Part shown: piece by piece, positions 13,269-22,556 of the stretch | Position numbering within the stretch: the stretch's first letter is position 1 | Layout: each line of letters starts with the position of its first letter | Source: Flavobacteriaceae bacterium | GTDB lineage: Bacteria > Bacteroidota > Bacteroidia > Flavobacteriales > Flavobacteriaceae | Length of the DNA: 43,759 nt | Direction: 5' to 3' | NCBI GenBank assembly: GCA_029247985.1 | Contig: JAQWKF010000075.1 | Span: 1 to 43,759, forward strand | The notes under the pieces: model-generated | What the model was told of the DNA's origin: nothing | What the model saw: only the letters and a program-made list of their open reading frames with translations | The model's database searches: none | Program-made: the position numbers and the translations under genes

Positions 13269-15709
13269 AAAAACTAGCGCTTGCTTTCCTATACTACTTA
13301 AGTTGTCATTTCGTTTTACATGCGCAAAACACTACTCTACAAGGTATCATTACTAATGATAAGCAAGAACCCATACCCTATGTGACGGTAAGCACAAATA
13401 CGGGCTTTGGCACCACCACAAACCAGAACGGTTTTTATCAATTGAATTTACCCGCTGAAACAAAATTTGTAGTCAGCTTCTCTCATATTGCTCATGAAAA
13501 GGTAGTAGTAACCATTACTCCGCAACCCAATACCGTTCAAGAATTCCACCCTGTAATGAACACCAAACGCGCACAAATGGGCGAAGTAGTAGTCATGGGA
13601 AATCAGTCTTCCAAAATTAGTGGGGTAACTGTCTTATCCCCTGAAACAGTACGTAGTATTCCTGGTGCAAATGCGGGCGTTGAGAACTTACTCTTAAGCT
13701 TACCAGGGGTAAATTCAAATAACGAACTCAGTACGCAATATGCTGTTAGAGGAGGAAATTATGATGAGAATTTGGTTTACGTAAATGGAATCGAAGTGTA
13801 TCGGCCAACCCTAATCCGTGCTGGACAGCAAGAAGGATTAAGCTTTTTAAATCCCGACCTCATTCAACAAGTATCGTTTAAGGCTGGTGGTTTCGAAGCA
13901 CGTTTTGGCGACAAACTTTCTTCGGTATTAGATATTACCTACAAAACACCAACGCAAAAAGTATTACGTGTAGATGCGAGTTTATTGGGAGGTGGAATAA
14001 GCTATGGCAATACGAAGGGTAAGTGGTCTGCAATTGTAGGCGCACGCTATCGCGACAACCAATTGCTGGTTAACCAAAAGGAAACCAGTGCGCAATACCA
14101 GCCTTCATTTGCTGATCTACAATCCTTTATTAGTTATCAAAAAAGTGATAAGCTAAAATTTCAATTTCTAGGTTCTGTTTCTAGAAACGTTTATAATTAC
14201 GCACCCCAAACTAGACAAACAAATTTTGGAACTGCCAGTGATCCACGTGCGCTATTGGTTTATTATGAGGGTAGTGAAGAAGATATTTACCAAACTTATT
14301 TGGGTGCACTAAAGGCCACTTATCAGCCATCTGAAAACAACCAATATGTTTTGACAACTTCTATTTATCATACCCAAGAGCAAGAGTATTTTGACATTAT
14401 TGGGCAATATTTGCTTGGCACACCAAATACGCAGATTGGCTCTGAAGACCTAGGTAACATATCCTTTGCAGAGGGTATTGGCAGTCAGCATACACATGGA
14501 AGAAACGATTTTGATGCTCTCATAACATCTGTAAATATTTCTGGAAAACATCAGCTAGACAAGCAGGAATTACGATGGGGTGTGTCATTAAAATCTGAAG
14601 ACATACGCGATCGAATAGTTGAGTGGGAAAAAATAGACTCTGCAGGCTTTTCTATACGTCCACCACACATCACTGCTAAAAACAACCAACCCTATGAACC
14701 ATTTGAAGGACCATTGACTTTGTTCAATAACATAAGGGCTACCCAACATAGTACGCTCAACAGAATTTCAGGCTACCTACAATGGAATAATCGTTTTTTG
14801 ATGGGAAAAAAAATAGCATGGTTGTCGGCTGGAATTCGGGTACACCATTGGAACCTGTCAAACTTTAGCAATTCTGGTAGTACATTTGTTAGCCCACGTG
14901 CGCAATTGAGTTTTCAACCTGTAAACAACCCTAATATAGTAACGCGTTTATCAGTTGGAAATTACACCCAAGCCCCATTTTACAAAGAATTAAGGGGTAT
15001 TGACGGTAAGATAAATCCATCCGTAAAGCCACAACAATCTATTCATGCAGTAGTAAGTCAGGATCGAACATTTCAACTTTGGAAAAGGCCGTTTGTATTT
15101 AGAGCTTCTGCATACTATAAATACTTGTGGGATGTCAACCCCTATACCTTGGAAAATGTACGCATTCGGTATGCAGCGAATAACGACACAAAGGCTAAAG
15201 TTTACGGCTTAGATATGCGCCTAAATGGTGAGTTTGTTCCAGGCACTGAATCTTGGATAAGCGTGGGGCTATTAAAAGCAGTTGAGAATCAAAATAATCG
15301 TGGAGATATACCAAGACCTACAGACCAAAGATTAAAATTTGCCATGCTTTTTCAAGACTATGTACCTAGGTTACCATTCTTAAAAATGAACTTAAATTTG
15401 GTTTACAACACTGGTCTTCCAGGCGGCTCTCCTAGCTATGCTGACGCCTACAATTATCAAAACAGATTGCGCAACTACAAACGTGCCGATATTGGCTTTT
15501 TGTATGTCATAAAAGACGACACCCGTTTTAGAAATACCTTCAATGCATTTAAGGAACTAGAAGTTGGGGTCGAAATTTTCAATATATTCAATGTACAAAA
15601 CGCGATTACCAATACTTGGGTAAGAGATGTCTATACACAACGTCAATTTGCCGTTGCCAACTACATGACTCCGCGTGTATTCAATATCAAAATCAAAGCA
15701 AAATTTTAG
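13265..15709 (+). CDS. TonB-dependent receptor with carboxypeptidase-regulatory-like domain
   Basis: An 814-residue outer-membrane protein. Signal peptide residues 1-20 (ending LHAQ); CarboxypepD_reg-like beta-sandwich at about 24-105 (LQGIITNDKQEPIPYVTV...TTTNQNGFYQLNL); plug at about 110-225 (IPGANAGVENLLLSLPGVNSN, YAVRGGNYDENLVYVNG); then a 22-strand-type barrel with the terminal strand NIKIKAKF ending in Phe, the barrel-assembly signal. No SusD partner is adjacent, so it is not a standard SusCD system; the substrate is unknown. The start overlaps the M23 gene by ATGA, an unusual pairing. The stop overlaps the cysteine desulfurase stop as TTAG. Confidence 0.92.
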   Translation: MKKLALAFLYYLSCHFVLHAQNTTLQGIITNDKQEPIPYVTVSTNTGFGTTTNQNGFYQLNLPAETKFVVSFSHIAHEKVVVTITPQPNTVQEFHPVMNTKRAQMGEVVVMGNQSSKISGVTVLSPETVRSIPGANAGVENLLLSLPGVNSNNELSTQYAVRGGNYDENLVYVNGIEVYRPTLIRAGQQEGLSFLNPDLIQQVSFKAGGFEARFGDKLSSVLDITYKTPTQKVLRVDASLLGGGISYGNTKGKWSAIVGARYRDNQLLVNQKETSAQYQPSFADLQSFISYQKSDKLKFQFLGSVSRNVYNYAPQTRQTNFGTASDPRALLVYYEGSEEDIYQTYLGALKATYQPSENNQYVLTTSIYHTQEQEYFDIIGQYLLGTPNTQIGSEDLGNISFAEGIGSQHTHGRNDFDALITSVNISGKHQLDKQELRWGVSLKSEDIRDRIVEWEKIDSAGFSIRPPHITAKNNQPYEPFEGPLTLFNNIRATQHSTLNRISGYLQWNNRFLMGKKIAWLSAGIRVHHWNLSNFSNSGSTFVSPRAQLSFQPVNNPNIVTRLSVGNYTQAPFYKELRGIDGKINPSVKPQQSIHAVVSQDRTFQLWKRPFVFRASAYYKYLWDVNPYTLENVRIRYAANNDTKAKVYGLDMRLNGEFVPGTESWISVGLLKAVENQNNRGDIPRPTDQRLKFAMLFQDYVPRLPFLKMNLNLVYNTGLPGGSPSYADAYNYQNRLRNYKRADIGFLYVIKDDTRFRNTFNAFKELEVGVEIFNIFNVQNAITNTWVRDVYTQRQFAVANYMTPRVFNIKIKAKF

Positions 15710-16854
15710 CTTTTTACATAGTCAACAAGAATATCAACAAGTTTGTCAATTTCTTTTTTTGTGTTGTGAGCTGAAAAAGAAAAACGCAAGGACGGCACCT
15801 TGTTTTGCTCAGCAGTTAGCAAGTTTTGCAACACATGAGAGCCCCCCTCGCTCCCAGATTGACAAGCACTGCCTTTAGAACAACACACGCCCTGTAAATC
15901 AAGATTAAAAGCCAAGAGTTGCGCTTTCTTCTCATCCATGGGCAGACGTGCATTTACGATCGTATACGTACTGCTTTCAATATCGCCAGATGCACCATTG
16001 AATGTTGTGCCGGGCAAGGCAGCTTGTAATTGGGCTAGGCAATAGCTTTTTAAACCCTTGATATATAAAGCATCTGCTTGCATACGTTGACAGGAAATTT
16101 GAAAGGCAGCTTGCATACCAACGATATTATGAACGGCCTCTGTACCTGCGCGCATTCCGCGCTCTTGTGATCCCCCCAAAAGTATACCGCTTAAGCCCGT
16201 ATCCTTTTGAATATATAAAAAACCAACGCCCTTGGGTCCGTGAAATTTGTGTGCCGAGGCTACAGCGAAATCTACGGGAAGCTTTCCAAAGTCCAAGTAG
16301 AAGTGACCGATGGACTGAACGGTATCTGTATGGAATAACGCATTGTGTTCGTGACATAGGTTTCCAACTGCCTCAAGGTCTAATATGGTCCCTACTTCAT
16401 TATTGACATGCATCAGGCTCACCATTTTTTTCTCATCACTACTGCTCAATAAACGTTTCAGATCGTCTGTGTCGGGCAAACCGTTGGGAAGTATTTTTAC
16501 CAAGTCTAATTTTATATGCCCCTGTTGAGCCATGTGTTCTAAGGGATGAAGTACTGCATGGTGTTCTATTGGAGAACTAATAAAGTGACGAATTTTCAGT
16601 TGATGTAAAGCAGATTGCATCACTGTATTATCACCCTCTGTTCCACCAGATGTGAAAATAATTTCTTTGGGCAAAACGCCCATTTGATTGGCGATGTATT
16701 TTCGGGCAGACTCAACCTTAGCCTTTGCCGAACGTCCTGCCGCATGGACAGAAGATGGATTGCCAAAATCTTCTTGCATCGTATCATGCATGGCTTTGAT
16801 AACTTCAGGATAAATTGGAGTAGTTGCAGCGTTATCAAAGTAAATCAAATCCAT
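15706..16854 (-). CDS. Cysteine desulfurase (IscS/NifS family)
   Basis: A 382-residue class V PLP enzyme that moves sulfur from Cys to an enzyme persulfide for Fe-S cluster or thio-cofactor assembly. Visible: IYFDNAATTP at 4-13, GNPSSVHAAGR at 31-41, HV-NNEVGT near 149-155, PLP lysine Lys203 in SAHKFHGPKG, and the catalytic loop GSACQSG with Cys331. Two further Cys (324, 325) precede that loop. No isc or suf genes are adjacent; instead it lies 4 bases after the ornithine aminotransferase gene. It may supply sulfur for tRNA thiolation or general use. Its 3' end interlocks with the TonB receptor stop. Confidence 0.92.
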   Translation of the reverse strand: MDLIYFDNAATTPIYPEVIKAMHDTMQEDFGNPSSVHAAGRSAKAKVESARKYIANQMGVLPKEIIFTSGGTEGDNTVMQSALHQLKIRHFISSPIEHHAVLHPLEHMAQQGHIKLDLVKILPNGLPDTDDLKRLLSSSDEKKMVSLMHVNNEVGTILDLEAVGNLCHEHNALFHTDTVQSIGHFYLDFGKLPVDFAVASAHKFHGPKGVGFLYIQKDTGLSGILLGGSQERGMRAGTEAVHNIVGMQAAFQISCQRMQADALYIKGLKSYCLAQLQAALPGTTFNGASGDIESSTYTIVNARLPMDEKKAQLLAFNLDLQGVCCSKGSACQSGSEGGSHVLQNLLTAEQNKVPSLRFSFSAHNTKKEIDKLVDILVDYVKS

Positions 16855-16858
16855 AAAA

Positions 16859-18142
16859 CTACTTCGGCTCGAAAGATTTGAGCGTTGATGTTATGATATT
16901 AACACAATCTAATAGCTGCTCCTCGGTCATCACTAATGGTGGTGCAAATCGGATAATATTGCCGTGCGTAGGCTTGGCGAGCAATCCGTTCTCCTTTAGT
17001 GCCATACAAATGTTCCATGCAGTGTCACTATCAGGACTATCATTAATCACAATTGCATTAAGCAGCCCCCTACCTCGTACCAGAGTTACAATCTTGCTAG
17101 ACCTAATATAGTTATTGAGTTGGTTACGGAATATTTTTCCAAGTTTACGAGCATTTAAGGCTAATGCCTCATCTTGAACCACTTTTAGAGCAGCTGTAGC
17201 TACCGCAGCAGCGATTGGATTTCCACCAAAAGTACTGCCATGCTCGCCAGGCTTGATTACGTCCATAACTTCATTGTTGGCCAAAACAGCAGAGACAGGG
17301 TATACGCCTCCACTAATTGCCTTACCAAGAATTAACACGTCTGGGGCAGCAAATGTGTCTGACTGTCTTTCACATGATGCACCACAATCACAATTACCAC
17401 AAACCGCAAGTAAAGAACCTGTTCTGGCTATACCTGTTTGGATTTCATCAGCAATAAATAAGACCTCATGTGCGTTACAAATCGCTTGTACGTCTTGTAA
17501 GTAATTTTCATCAGGGGTAAAAATACCTGCTTCTCCTTGAATGGGCTCCATCAAGAAACCAACAATATTTTTGTTTGCTTTCAAGACATTTTTCAAAGCG
17601 TCCAAGTCATTGTGTGGGATAGCGATAAACCCAGGTGTATAAGGGCCAAAGTCGTTTTTTGCTCCTTTGTCATCTGAAAATGAAATAATCGTAGTTGTTC
17701 TGCCGTGAAAATTATTGTGGCACACTACAATTTGAGCTGCCTCTTGTGGTATATTCTTTTTTTGAACACCCCATTTTCGCGCAAGTTTGATGGCAGTCTC
17801 TACAGCTTCTGCCCCAGAGTTCATGGGCAGTATTTTATCAAATCCAAAGTATTTGGAAATAAATGCTGCGAAAGGACCTAAAGAACTATTGTAAAAAGCG
17901 CGTGATGTAAGACATAATTTTTGCGACTGTTCTTGCAGGGCTTGAATGATTTTTGGATGGCTATGCCCTTGGTTAACTGCTGAATAAGCAGAAAGAAAAT
18001 CGTAGTATCTTGTACCTTCAACATCCCACAAATAGACCCCTTCGCCTCTATCTAATACAACAGGGAGCGGATGATAATTGTGTGCACCGTGAGCATGCTC
18101 AAGATCAATAAACTGGTCGGTAAGTTTTGTGTCAGTCTCCAT
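16859..18142 (-). CDS. rocD: Ornithine--oxo-acid aminotransferase
   Basis: A 427-residue class III PLP aminotransferase converting ornithine and 2-oxoglutarate to glutamate semialdehyde and glutamate. Diagnostic residues: AHNYHPLPVVL at 20-30, YLWDVEGTRYYDFLSAYSAVNQGH at the substrate site, EPIQGEAG near 199-205, DEIQTGIARTG at 232-242, and PLP lysine Lys274 in LGKAISGG. Between these last two lies an insert with CxxCxC...C (Cys248, 251, 253, 257) that mammalian enzymes lack. The start has a TATTTTTG box only 6 bases upstream. It leads an operon with cysteine desulfurase. Confidence 0.93.
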   Translation of the reverse strand: METDTKLTDQFIDLEHAHGAHNYHPLPVVLDRGEGVYLWDVEGTRYYDFLSAYSAVNQGHSHPKIIQALQEQSQKLCLTSRAFYNSSLGPFAAFISKYFGFDKILPMNSGAEAVETAIKLARKWGVQKKNIPQEAAQIVVCHNNFHGRTTTIISFSDDKGAKNDFGPYTPGFIAIPHNDLDALKNVLKANKNIVGFLMEPIQGEAGIFTPDENYLQDVQAICNAHEVLFIADEIQTGIARTGSLLAVCGNCDCGASCERQSDTFAAPDVLILGKAISGGVYPVSAVLANNEVMDVIKPGEHGSTFGGNPIAAAVATAALKVVQDEALALNARKLGKIFRNQLNNYIRSSKIVTLVRGRGLLNAIVINDSPDSDTAWNICMALKENGLLAKPTHGNIIRFAPPLVMTEEQLLDCVNIITSTLKSFEPK

Positions 18143-18148
18143 ACCCTA

Positions 18149-18156
18149 CAAAAATA
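18149..18156 (-). promoter_or_regulatory. -7 box of the rocD-desulfurase operon
   Basis: TATTTTTG, ending 6 bases before the ATG at 18142; no clear -33 TTTG. Confidence 0.5.
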
Positions 18157-18180
18157 CGGAAGCATCAGGTAATAAAAAAG

Positions 18181-18966
18181 TTATATGATTGTTTGGTAGG
18201 TTTTTTCCATGAAAGAAATCAGAAATTTGTAGCCAGTTCTAGGTATTTGAATACGATACCCGTTTGTAAGTGTTAGCGTATACTGCACATTGCGATGAAT
18301 GATTCGTATGGCCGCAATATTAACAATAGAAGTACGGCTTACCCTAAAGAAAATATTTTCAGGTAATTTTTTTTCCATTTCGAGTAATGGTTTTGATACT
18401 ATAATGTGCTCGCGTCTTTCATGATGCTTTAATACGACTTCTGATTTGTGTGTACCCTTGTGAGTCTCTACACACAAAATTTCGTCAATGGAAACAAAAT
18501 CAACACTAGATCTCTCAGAAATAGCAATGCGATGGTTAATAGTTGGCAAGGCACTGTTGATTGCGTTAAAATGGGAGGAATCAAAAACTTGCTTTTCCTT
18601 ATATTTAGTTATAGCCTTTTCAATTTTTTCTACTGTGAAAATTAGATCTTGAATTTCTAGAGGCTTAAGCAGATAGTCTGTGACTTGATAACGAATCGCC
18701 TTAAGCGCAAATTCATCATGAGCAGAACACATCACAACACGGATGTTCTCATAATCTATATTGTCTAAAATATCAAAACCACTTCCAGAGTCAAGTATAA
18801 TGTCTAGAAAAAGGATATCAGGCTTGTTATTTCTTAAATAAGAAATGGCCCTCTTTTTTTTAGAAAATGATGCGACTAACGAAATCTGAGGGCAATACTT
18901 TTCTAGGAAATGAGATAAAAGTGCGATATTGCGCGCTTCATCGTCAACAATTACAGCGGTGAGCAA
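18181..18966 (-). CDS. LytTR-family response regulator
   Basis: From TTG at 18966 the protein has 261 residues. The receiver domain (about 1-120) has VIVDDEARN acidic pocket, FLDIILDSGSGFD with the phospho-acceptor Asp, CSAHDEFALKAI and DYLLKPLE with the conserved Lys. The LytTR DNA-binding domain fills about 150-261 (SVDFVSIDEILCVET...FFRVSRTSIVNI...IPRTGYKFLISFME). No sensor kinase is adjacent, so it is an orphan. The frame is open back to a GTG at 19077, but a perfect TATATTTG box at 18995-19002 and the LTAVIVDDE start favour TTG at 18966. It regulates by binding direct repeats in promoters; targets are unknown. Confidence 0.88.
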   Translation of the reverse strand: MLTAVIVDDEARNIALLSHFLEKYCPQISLVASFSKKKRAISYLRNNKPDILFLDIILDSGSGFDILDNIDYENIRVVMCSAHDEFALKAIRYQVTDYLLKPLEIQDLIFTVEKIEKAITKYKEKQVFDSSHFNAINSALPTINHRIAISERSSVDFVSIDEILCVETHKGTHKSEVVLKHHERREHIIVSKPLLEMEKKLPENIFFRVSRTSIVNIAAIRIIHRNVQYTLTLTNGYRIQIPRTGYKFLISFMEKTYQTII

Positions 18967-18994
18967 TTTGTTAATTTTTAAAATTTGGTTGAAA

Positions 18995-19002
18995 CAAATA
19001 TA
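18995..19002 (-). promoter_or_regulatory. -7 box of the LytTR regulator gene
   Basis: Perfect TATATTTG, 28 bases before the TTG start at 18966; it argues against the longer reading frame. Confidence 0.5.
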
Positions 19003-19057
19003 ATAATTTTTACTCGAAATACTAGCAATTGTTTGTGAGTTAATATTTAAATAACTA

Positions 19058-19855
19058 ATGAAATATATTTCTAGCACTCAAAACCAATCGGTTAAGAACA
19101 TTGTTGCATTGCAGTCTAAAGCTAAGGCAAGAAAAGAGAGCAATTGCTTTACAGTAGAAGGCTTACGAGAACTGCAATTGGCATTAACAGCAGGGTATGA
19201 GGCGACACATATTTATTGGTGCTCGGAAATTTTAGACGATGCGGCATTTAAAAACTATTTAGATAAGTTTAATCTCAAATCAGAAATTGTTTCTGTTTCT
19301 TTAGAGGTGTACCGCAAAATGGTAATGCGCGATTCAACCGAAGGGGTTTTAGGACTACTGAAACAAAAAAATAATAGAATAGAAGATTGGCAACCAAAAA
19401 ACAAGCACCCTTTTGTATTGGTTTTGGAATCTATTGAAAAGCCCGGAAATTTGGGTGCCATACTACGTACTGCTGATGCCTCAGGCGTGGATGCCGTGAT
19501 TATAAGCGATCCACATACCGATATATACAACCCAAATCTGATAAGATCAAGTGTTGGTGGGTTTTTCTCAGTACTAACATTTGTTTGTGAAAACAAGAAA
19601 GCTAGTGCTATCCTAAAAGGTTTTAAAATCAACACCTATGCAGCTTCGCTCCAAAAAAGCATAAAACATACGGATGCAGATTTTACCAAAGCAACGGCCT
19701 TGGTTATGGGTAGTGAAGCAAAAGGCCTAAGTCCATTTTGGCTAAAAGAAAGCACAGCGATAAAAATCCCAATGTTGGGCCATGTTGACTCCTTAAATGT
19801 ATCGGTAGCTACTGCCGTATTGGCTTATGAAGTTGTGCGTCAGCGCAAATCCTAA
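19058..19855 (+). CDS. TrmH/SpoU-family RNA 2'-O-ribose methyltransferase
   Basis: A 265-residue SPOUT methyltransferase. An N-terminal SpoU substrate-binding domain (residues 1-105: ENCFTVEGLRELQ-like segment at 28-40) precedes the knotted SAM domain. Motif 1 is EKPGNLGAILRTADASG (127-143, with Asn131 and Arg137), motif 2 MGSEAKGLS (217-225) and motif 3 IPMLGHVDSLNVSVA (237-251). It methylates the 2'-OH of a ribose in tRNA or rRNA using SAM; which site cannot be told. It is divergent from the LytTR gene and precedes the RelA/SpoT gene by 17 bases, so the two probably form one unit. Confidence 0.9.
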   Translation: MKYISSTQNQSVKNIVALQSKAKARKESNCFTVEGLRELQLALTAGYEATHIYWCSEILDDAAFKNYLDKFNLKSEIVSVSLEVYRKMVMRDSTEGVLGLLKQKNNRIEDWQPKNKHPFVLVLESIEKPGNLGAILRTADASGVDAVIISDPHTDIYNPNLIRSSVGGFFSVLTFVCENKKASAILKGFKINTYAASLQKSIKHTDADFTKATALVMGSEAKGLSPFWLKESTAIKIPMLGHVDSLNVSVATAVLAYEVVRQRKS

Positions 19856-19872
19856 TTTTTGTATATTTAACT

Positions 19873-22074
19873 ATGCAAATTTCAGAAGTTAACGAGAATG
19901 CTATCATTGCGCAGGAGTATAAAAACTTGCTTCGCAATAGCTACCAATCGTTAACCACTGAAGACAAAAAACTCATACGACTGGCCTTTGACACAGCCGT
20001 AGACGCCCACAAAGATCAAAGACGCAAAAGTGGTGAGCCCTATATCATGCACCCAATAGCTGTTGCCCAAATAGTTGCTGATCAGATTGGGCTTGGTGCA
20101 ACTTCAATTGCAGCAGCCCTACTGCACGATGTGGTTGAAGACACTTCCTTGACACTTGATGATATAGCACTCATGTTTGGGGATACCGTCGCGAAAATTG
20201 TTGATGGACTTACCAAAATATCAAAACTCTCTAAAGACAAGCGTGTTTCCATTCAAGCAGAAAATTTCAAAAAAATGTTACTGACAATGAATGAAGATGT
20301 CAGGGTTATTTTGATAAAAATTGCAGACAGGCTTCACAACATGATGACGTTAACTGCAATGCCAGAAGAAAAGCAAGTGCGTATTGCCTCTGAAACTCTT
20401 TATATCTATGCGCCTTTAGCCCACCGTATAGGTATGTTTAATATAAAAACACAGCTAGAAGACTTAGCACTTAAGTATACAGAGCCTGAAGTATATAACG
20501 ATATCGATATAAAAATTAAGGAGAGTGAAGAAGAGCGACAGACCTACATAAAAAACTTCACCAAACAACTCCAAAAGCATCTAAGCAAAGAACGTATTAG
20601 TTTTAAAACAGAGGGACGCTTTAAAAGTATTTTTTCTATTCGCAGAAAAATGCAAGTCAAAAACAGAAAGTTTGATGAGGTTTTTGATCGTTTTGCTGTG
20701 CGTATTATTTATAAATCAACGCCAAAGCAAGAAAAGTTTTTAGCTTGGAAAATTTACTCCATCGTTACTGACCACTTCCAACCTAATCCTATGCGATTGC
20801 GCGATTGGATATCCTCCCCCAAATCAACAGGCTATGAAGCCCTACACATAACGGTAGTTGGACCTGGCGGTAAATGGGTCGAAGTACAAATTAGATCTGA
20901 ACGCATGCACGAAATTGCCGAAAAAGGGTATGCTGCTCATTTTAAATACAAGCACGGAAGCAAAGACGAGGGTGGCATGGAAAGCTGGTTAAACCGATTG
21001 CGTGACGTTTTAAAATCAGACGAAACCGATGCGGTGGACTTTGTTAAAGATTTTAAACTCAATTTATATGCGAGCGAGATTTTCGTCTTTACGCCCAAAG
21101 GAGACTTAAAATCCTTACCAAAAGGAGCAACGCCTGTAGATTTTGCATATTCCATCCACAGTGAAGTTGGTGACAAAACACGAGGGGCAAAAGTGAATGG
21201 CAGAATCGTTCCGCTTAACTATACATTAAATAGTGGTGACCAAGTCGACGTTATTACTTCTGAAGCTTCATCTCCGAATGCCAACTGGCTTGATTTTGTA
21301 ATCACGTCCAAAGCACGATCAAGTATACGCACCTCATTACGAGCTGAAGAAAAAGCTATCGCAACAGAGGGCAAAGAACTTCTTAGACGAAAGCTTCGTC
21401 AGATGAAATTTAAGTTTGGTGATCGGATCATTAATGCAATGGTTTCATATTTCAAACTTAAAACCAGTTTGGATTTGTATTATCGGATAGGTATTGGCAC
21501 TATTGACAATAAAATGTTAAAGAAGTTTGCCTCCGAGGAAAACAACCGTTTCTACCAGCTCTTTAGAAGACGACCGTCAGACCGACCCAAAAAAGAAAAC
21601 CTCGATAGTACTGAGATTTCAAGCTTCTACGATATGTTGGTTTTTGGAAAAGACCAAGAAACCCTCAATTACACATTAAGTCCGTGCTGTAACCCTATTG
21701 CAGGGGATGATGTGTTTGGATTTGTATCCATCAATGAAGGCATTAAAGTGCATAAAAACGAATGCCCAAATGCTATCAGCTTACATTCAAATTACGGCTA
21801 TCGAATTTTAAGTGCAAAGTGGATAGACTCATCAAAAGGGTTCTTTACTGGAAGTATTCGTCTTTCTGGTATTGATCGAATTGGACTTGTCAGCGAGGTA
21901 ACCAATCTTATTTCAAATGCGCATAACGTGGATATTACACAAATAAAATTTGATACAGAAAAAGGTACATTTTCTGGTGAAATAAGACTACACGTAAGAC
22001 ACGCTTCTACACTCTACATGTTAATAAATAAGCTTGAAAAGGTTACTGGGATTGAGAAAGTAGTTCGAGATTGA
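19873..22074 (+). CDS. Bifunctional (p)ppGpp synthetase/hydrolase (RelA/SpoT)
   Basis: A 733-residue stringent-response enzyme with the full long RSH layout. Hydrolase HD domain, about 30-180: His60 and HDVVEDT at 85-91. Synthetase domain, about 230-350: RFAVRII, RLRDWISSPKSTGYEALH and VEVQIRSERMHEIAEKGYAAH. TGS domain, about 395-460: EIFVFTPKGDLKSLPKGATP. A Cys-containing helical region follows (LSPCCNPIAGDD), then a C-terminal ACT domain (about 650-733). The RLRD motif, in place of the acidic ExDD of RelA-only enzymes, and the intact HD residues indicate a bifunctional enzyme. It is cytoplasmic and ribosome-associated in known cases. A TATATTTA near-box (19862-19869) precedes it. Confidence 0.95.
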   Translation: MQISEVNENAIIAQEYKNLLRNSYQSLTTEDKKLIRLAFDTAVDAHKDQRRKSGEPYIMHPIAVAQIVADQIGLGATSIAAALLHDVVEDTSLTLDDIALMFGDTVAKIVDGLTKISKLSKDKRVSIQAENFKKMLLTMNEDVRVILIKIADRLHNMMTLTAMPEEKQVRIASETLYIYAPLAHRIGMFNIKTQLEDLALKYTEPEVYNDIDIKIKESEEERQTYIKNFTKQLQKHLSKERISFKTEGRFKSIFSIRRKMQVKNRKFDEVFDRFAVRIIYKSTPKQEKFLAWKIYSIVTDHFQPNPMRLRDWISSPKSTGYEALHITVVGPGGKWVEVQIRSERMHEIAEKGYAAHFKYKHGSKDEGGMESWLNRLRDVLKSDETDAVDFVKDFKLNLYASEIFVFTPKGDLKSLPKGATPVDFAYSIHSEVGDKTRGAKVNGRIVPLNYTLNSGDQVDVITSEASSPNANWLDFVITSKARSSIRTSLRAEEKAIATEGKELLRRKLRQMKFKFGDRIINAMVSYFKLKTSLDLYYRIGIGTIDNKMLKKFASEENNRFYQLFRRRPSDRPKKENLDSTEISSFYDMLVFGKDQETLNYTLSPCCNPIAGDDVFGFVSINEGIKVHKNECPNAISLHSNYGYRILSAKWIDSSKGFFTGSIRLSGIDRIGLVSEVTNLISNAHNVDITQIKFDTEKGTFSGEIRLHVRHASTLYMLINKLEKVTGIEKVVRD

Positions 22075-22085
22075 TTTCGGTTGCT

Positions 22086-22093
22086 TATCTTTG
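22086..22093 (+). promoter_or_regulatory. -7 box of the Fur-family gene
   Basis: Perfect TATCTTTG, 18 bases before the ATG at 22112. A TTCG at 22064-22067 is a weak -33 candidate. Confidence 0.5.
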
Positions 22094-22111
22094 TTTTTTG
22101 GGTTTTACCAT

Positions 22112-22546
22112 ATGAAAAACGAATTCGAAATAGTAAAGAGTGTTTTTATTCAATTTTTGGATAGCAACGGGCATAGAAAAACGCCTGAACGCTTTGCCAT
22201 ACTTGAAGAAATTTACTTAAGTGAAGAGCATTTTGATATCGAGTCGTTATATATCATGATGAAGAACAAAAACTACAGGGTTAGTCGCGCCACGCTCTAC
22301 AATACTATTGAATTGTTGTTGGCATGTGGATTGGTTCGAAAACACCAATTTGGTTTACAACACGCCCAGTACGAAAAGTCATATTTTGACAAACAACACG
22401 ATCACGTAATTTTAACAGACACTGGAGATGTAAAAGAATTTTGCGACCCTCGTATACAAGCCATAAAACAAACTATTGAGGAGGTTTTTGATATTGATAT
22501 ACACGCGCATTCATTATACTTTTACGGAACCAAAAAAAAACGCTAA
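22112..22546 (+). CDS. Fur-family transcriptional regulator
   Basis: A 144-residue winged-helix metalloregulator. DNA-binding domain, residues 1-85: RKTPERFAILEEIY and SRATLYNTIELLLACGLV. Dimerisation/metal domain, 86-144: HDHVI with His96 and His98, EFCDPRI with Cys111. The CxxC pair that holds structural zinc in E. coli Fur is replaced by Leu101 and Thr104, and no second CxxC is at the C-terminus. It probably senses iron, zinc or peroxide; the metal is not determinable here. The start is ATG at 22112, after a TATCTTTG box. purA follows 10 bases later. Confidence 0.9.
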   Translation: MKNEFEIVKSVFIQFLDSNGHRKTPERFAILEEIYLSEEHFDIESLYIMMKNKNYRVSRATLYNTIELLLACGLVRKHQFGLQHAQYEKSYFDKQHDHVILTDTGDVKEFCDPRIQAIKQTIEEVFDIDIHAHSLYFYGTKKKR

Positions 22547-22556
22547 CTAATCATTC

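Noticed and set aside
18967..19077. N-terminal extension of the LytTR regulator from GTG at 19077
   Set aside because: It would overlap the divergent methyltransferase start and enclose a perfect TATATTTG box; the receiver domain begins normally at TTG 18966.
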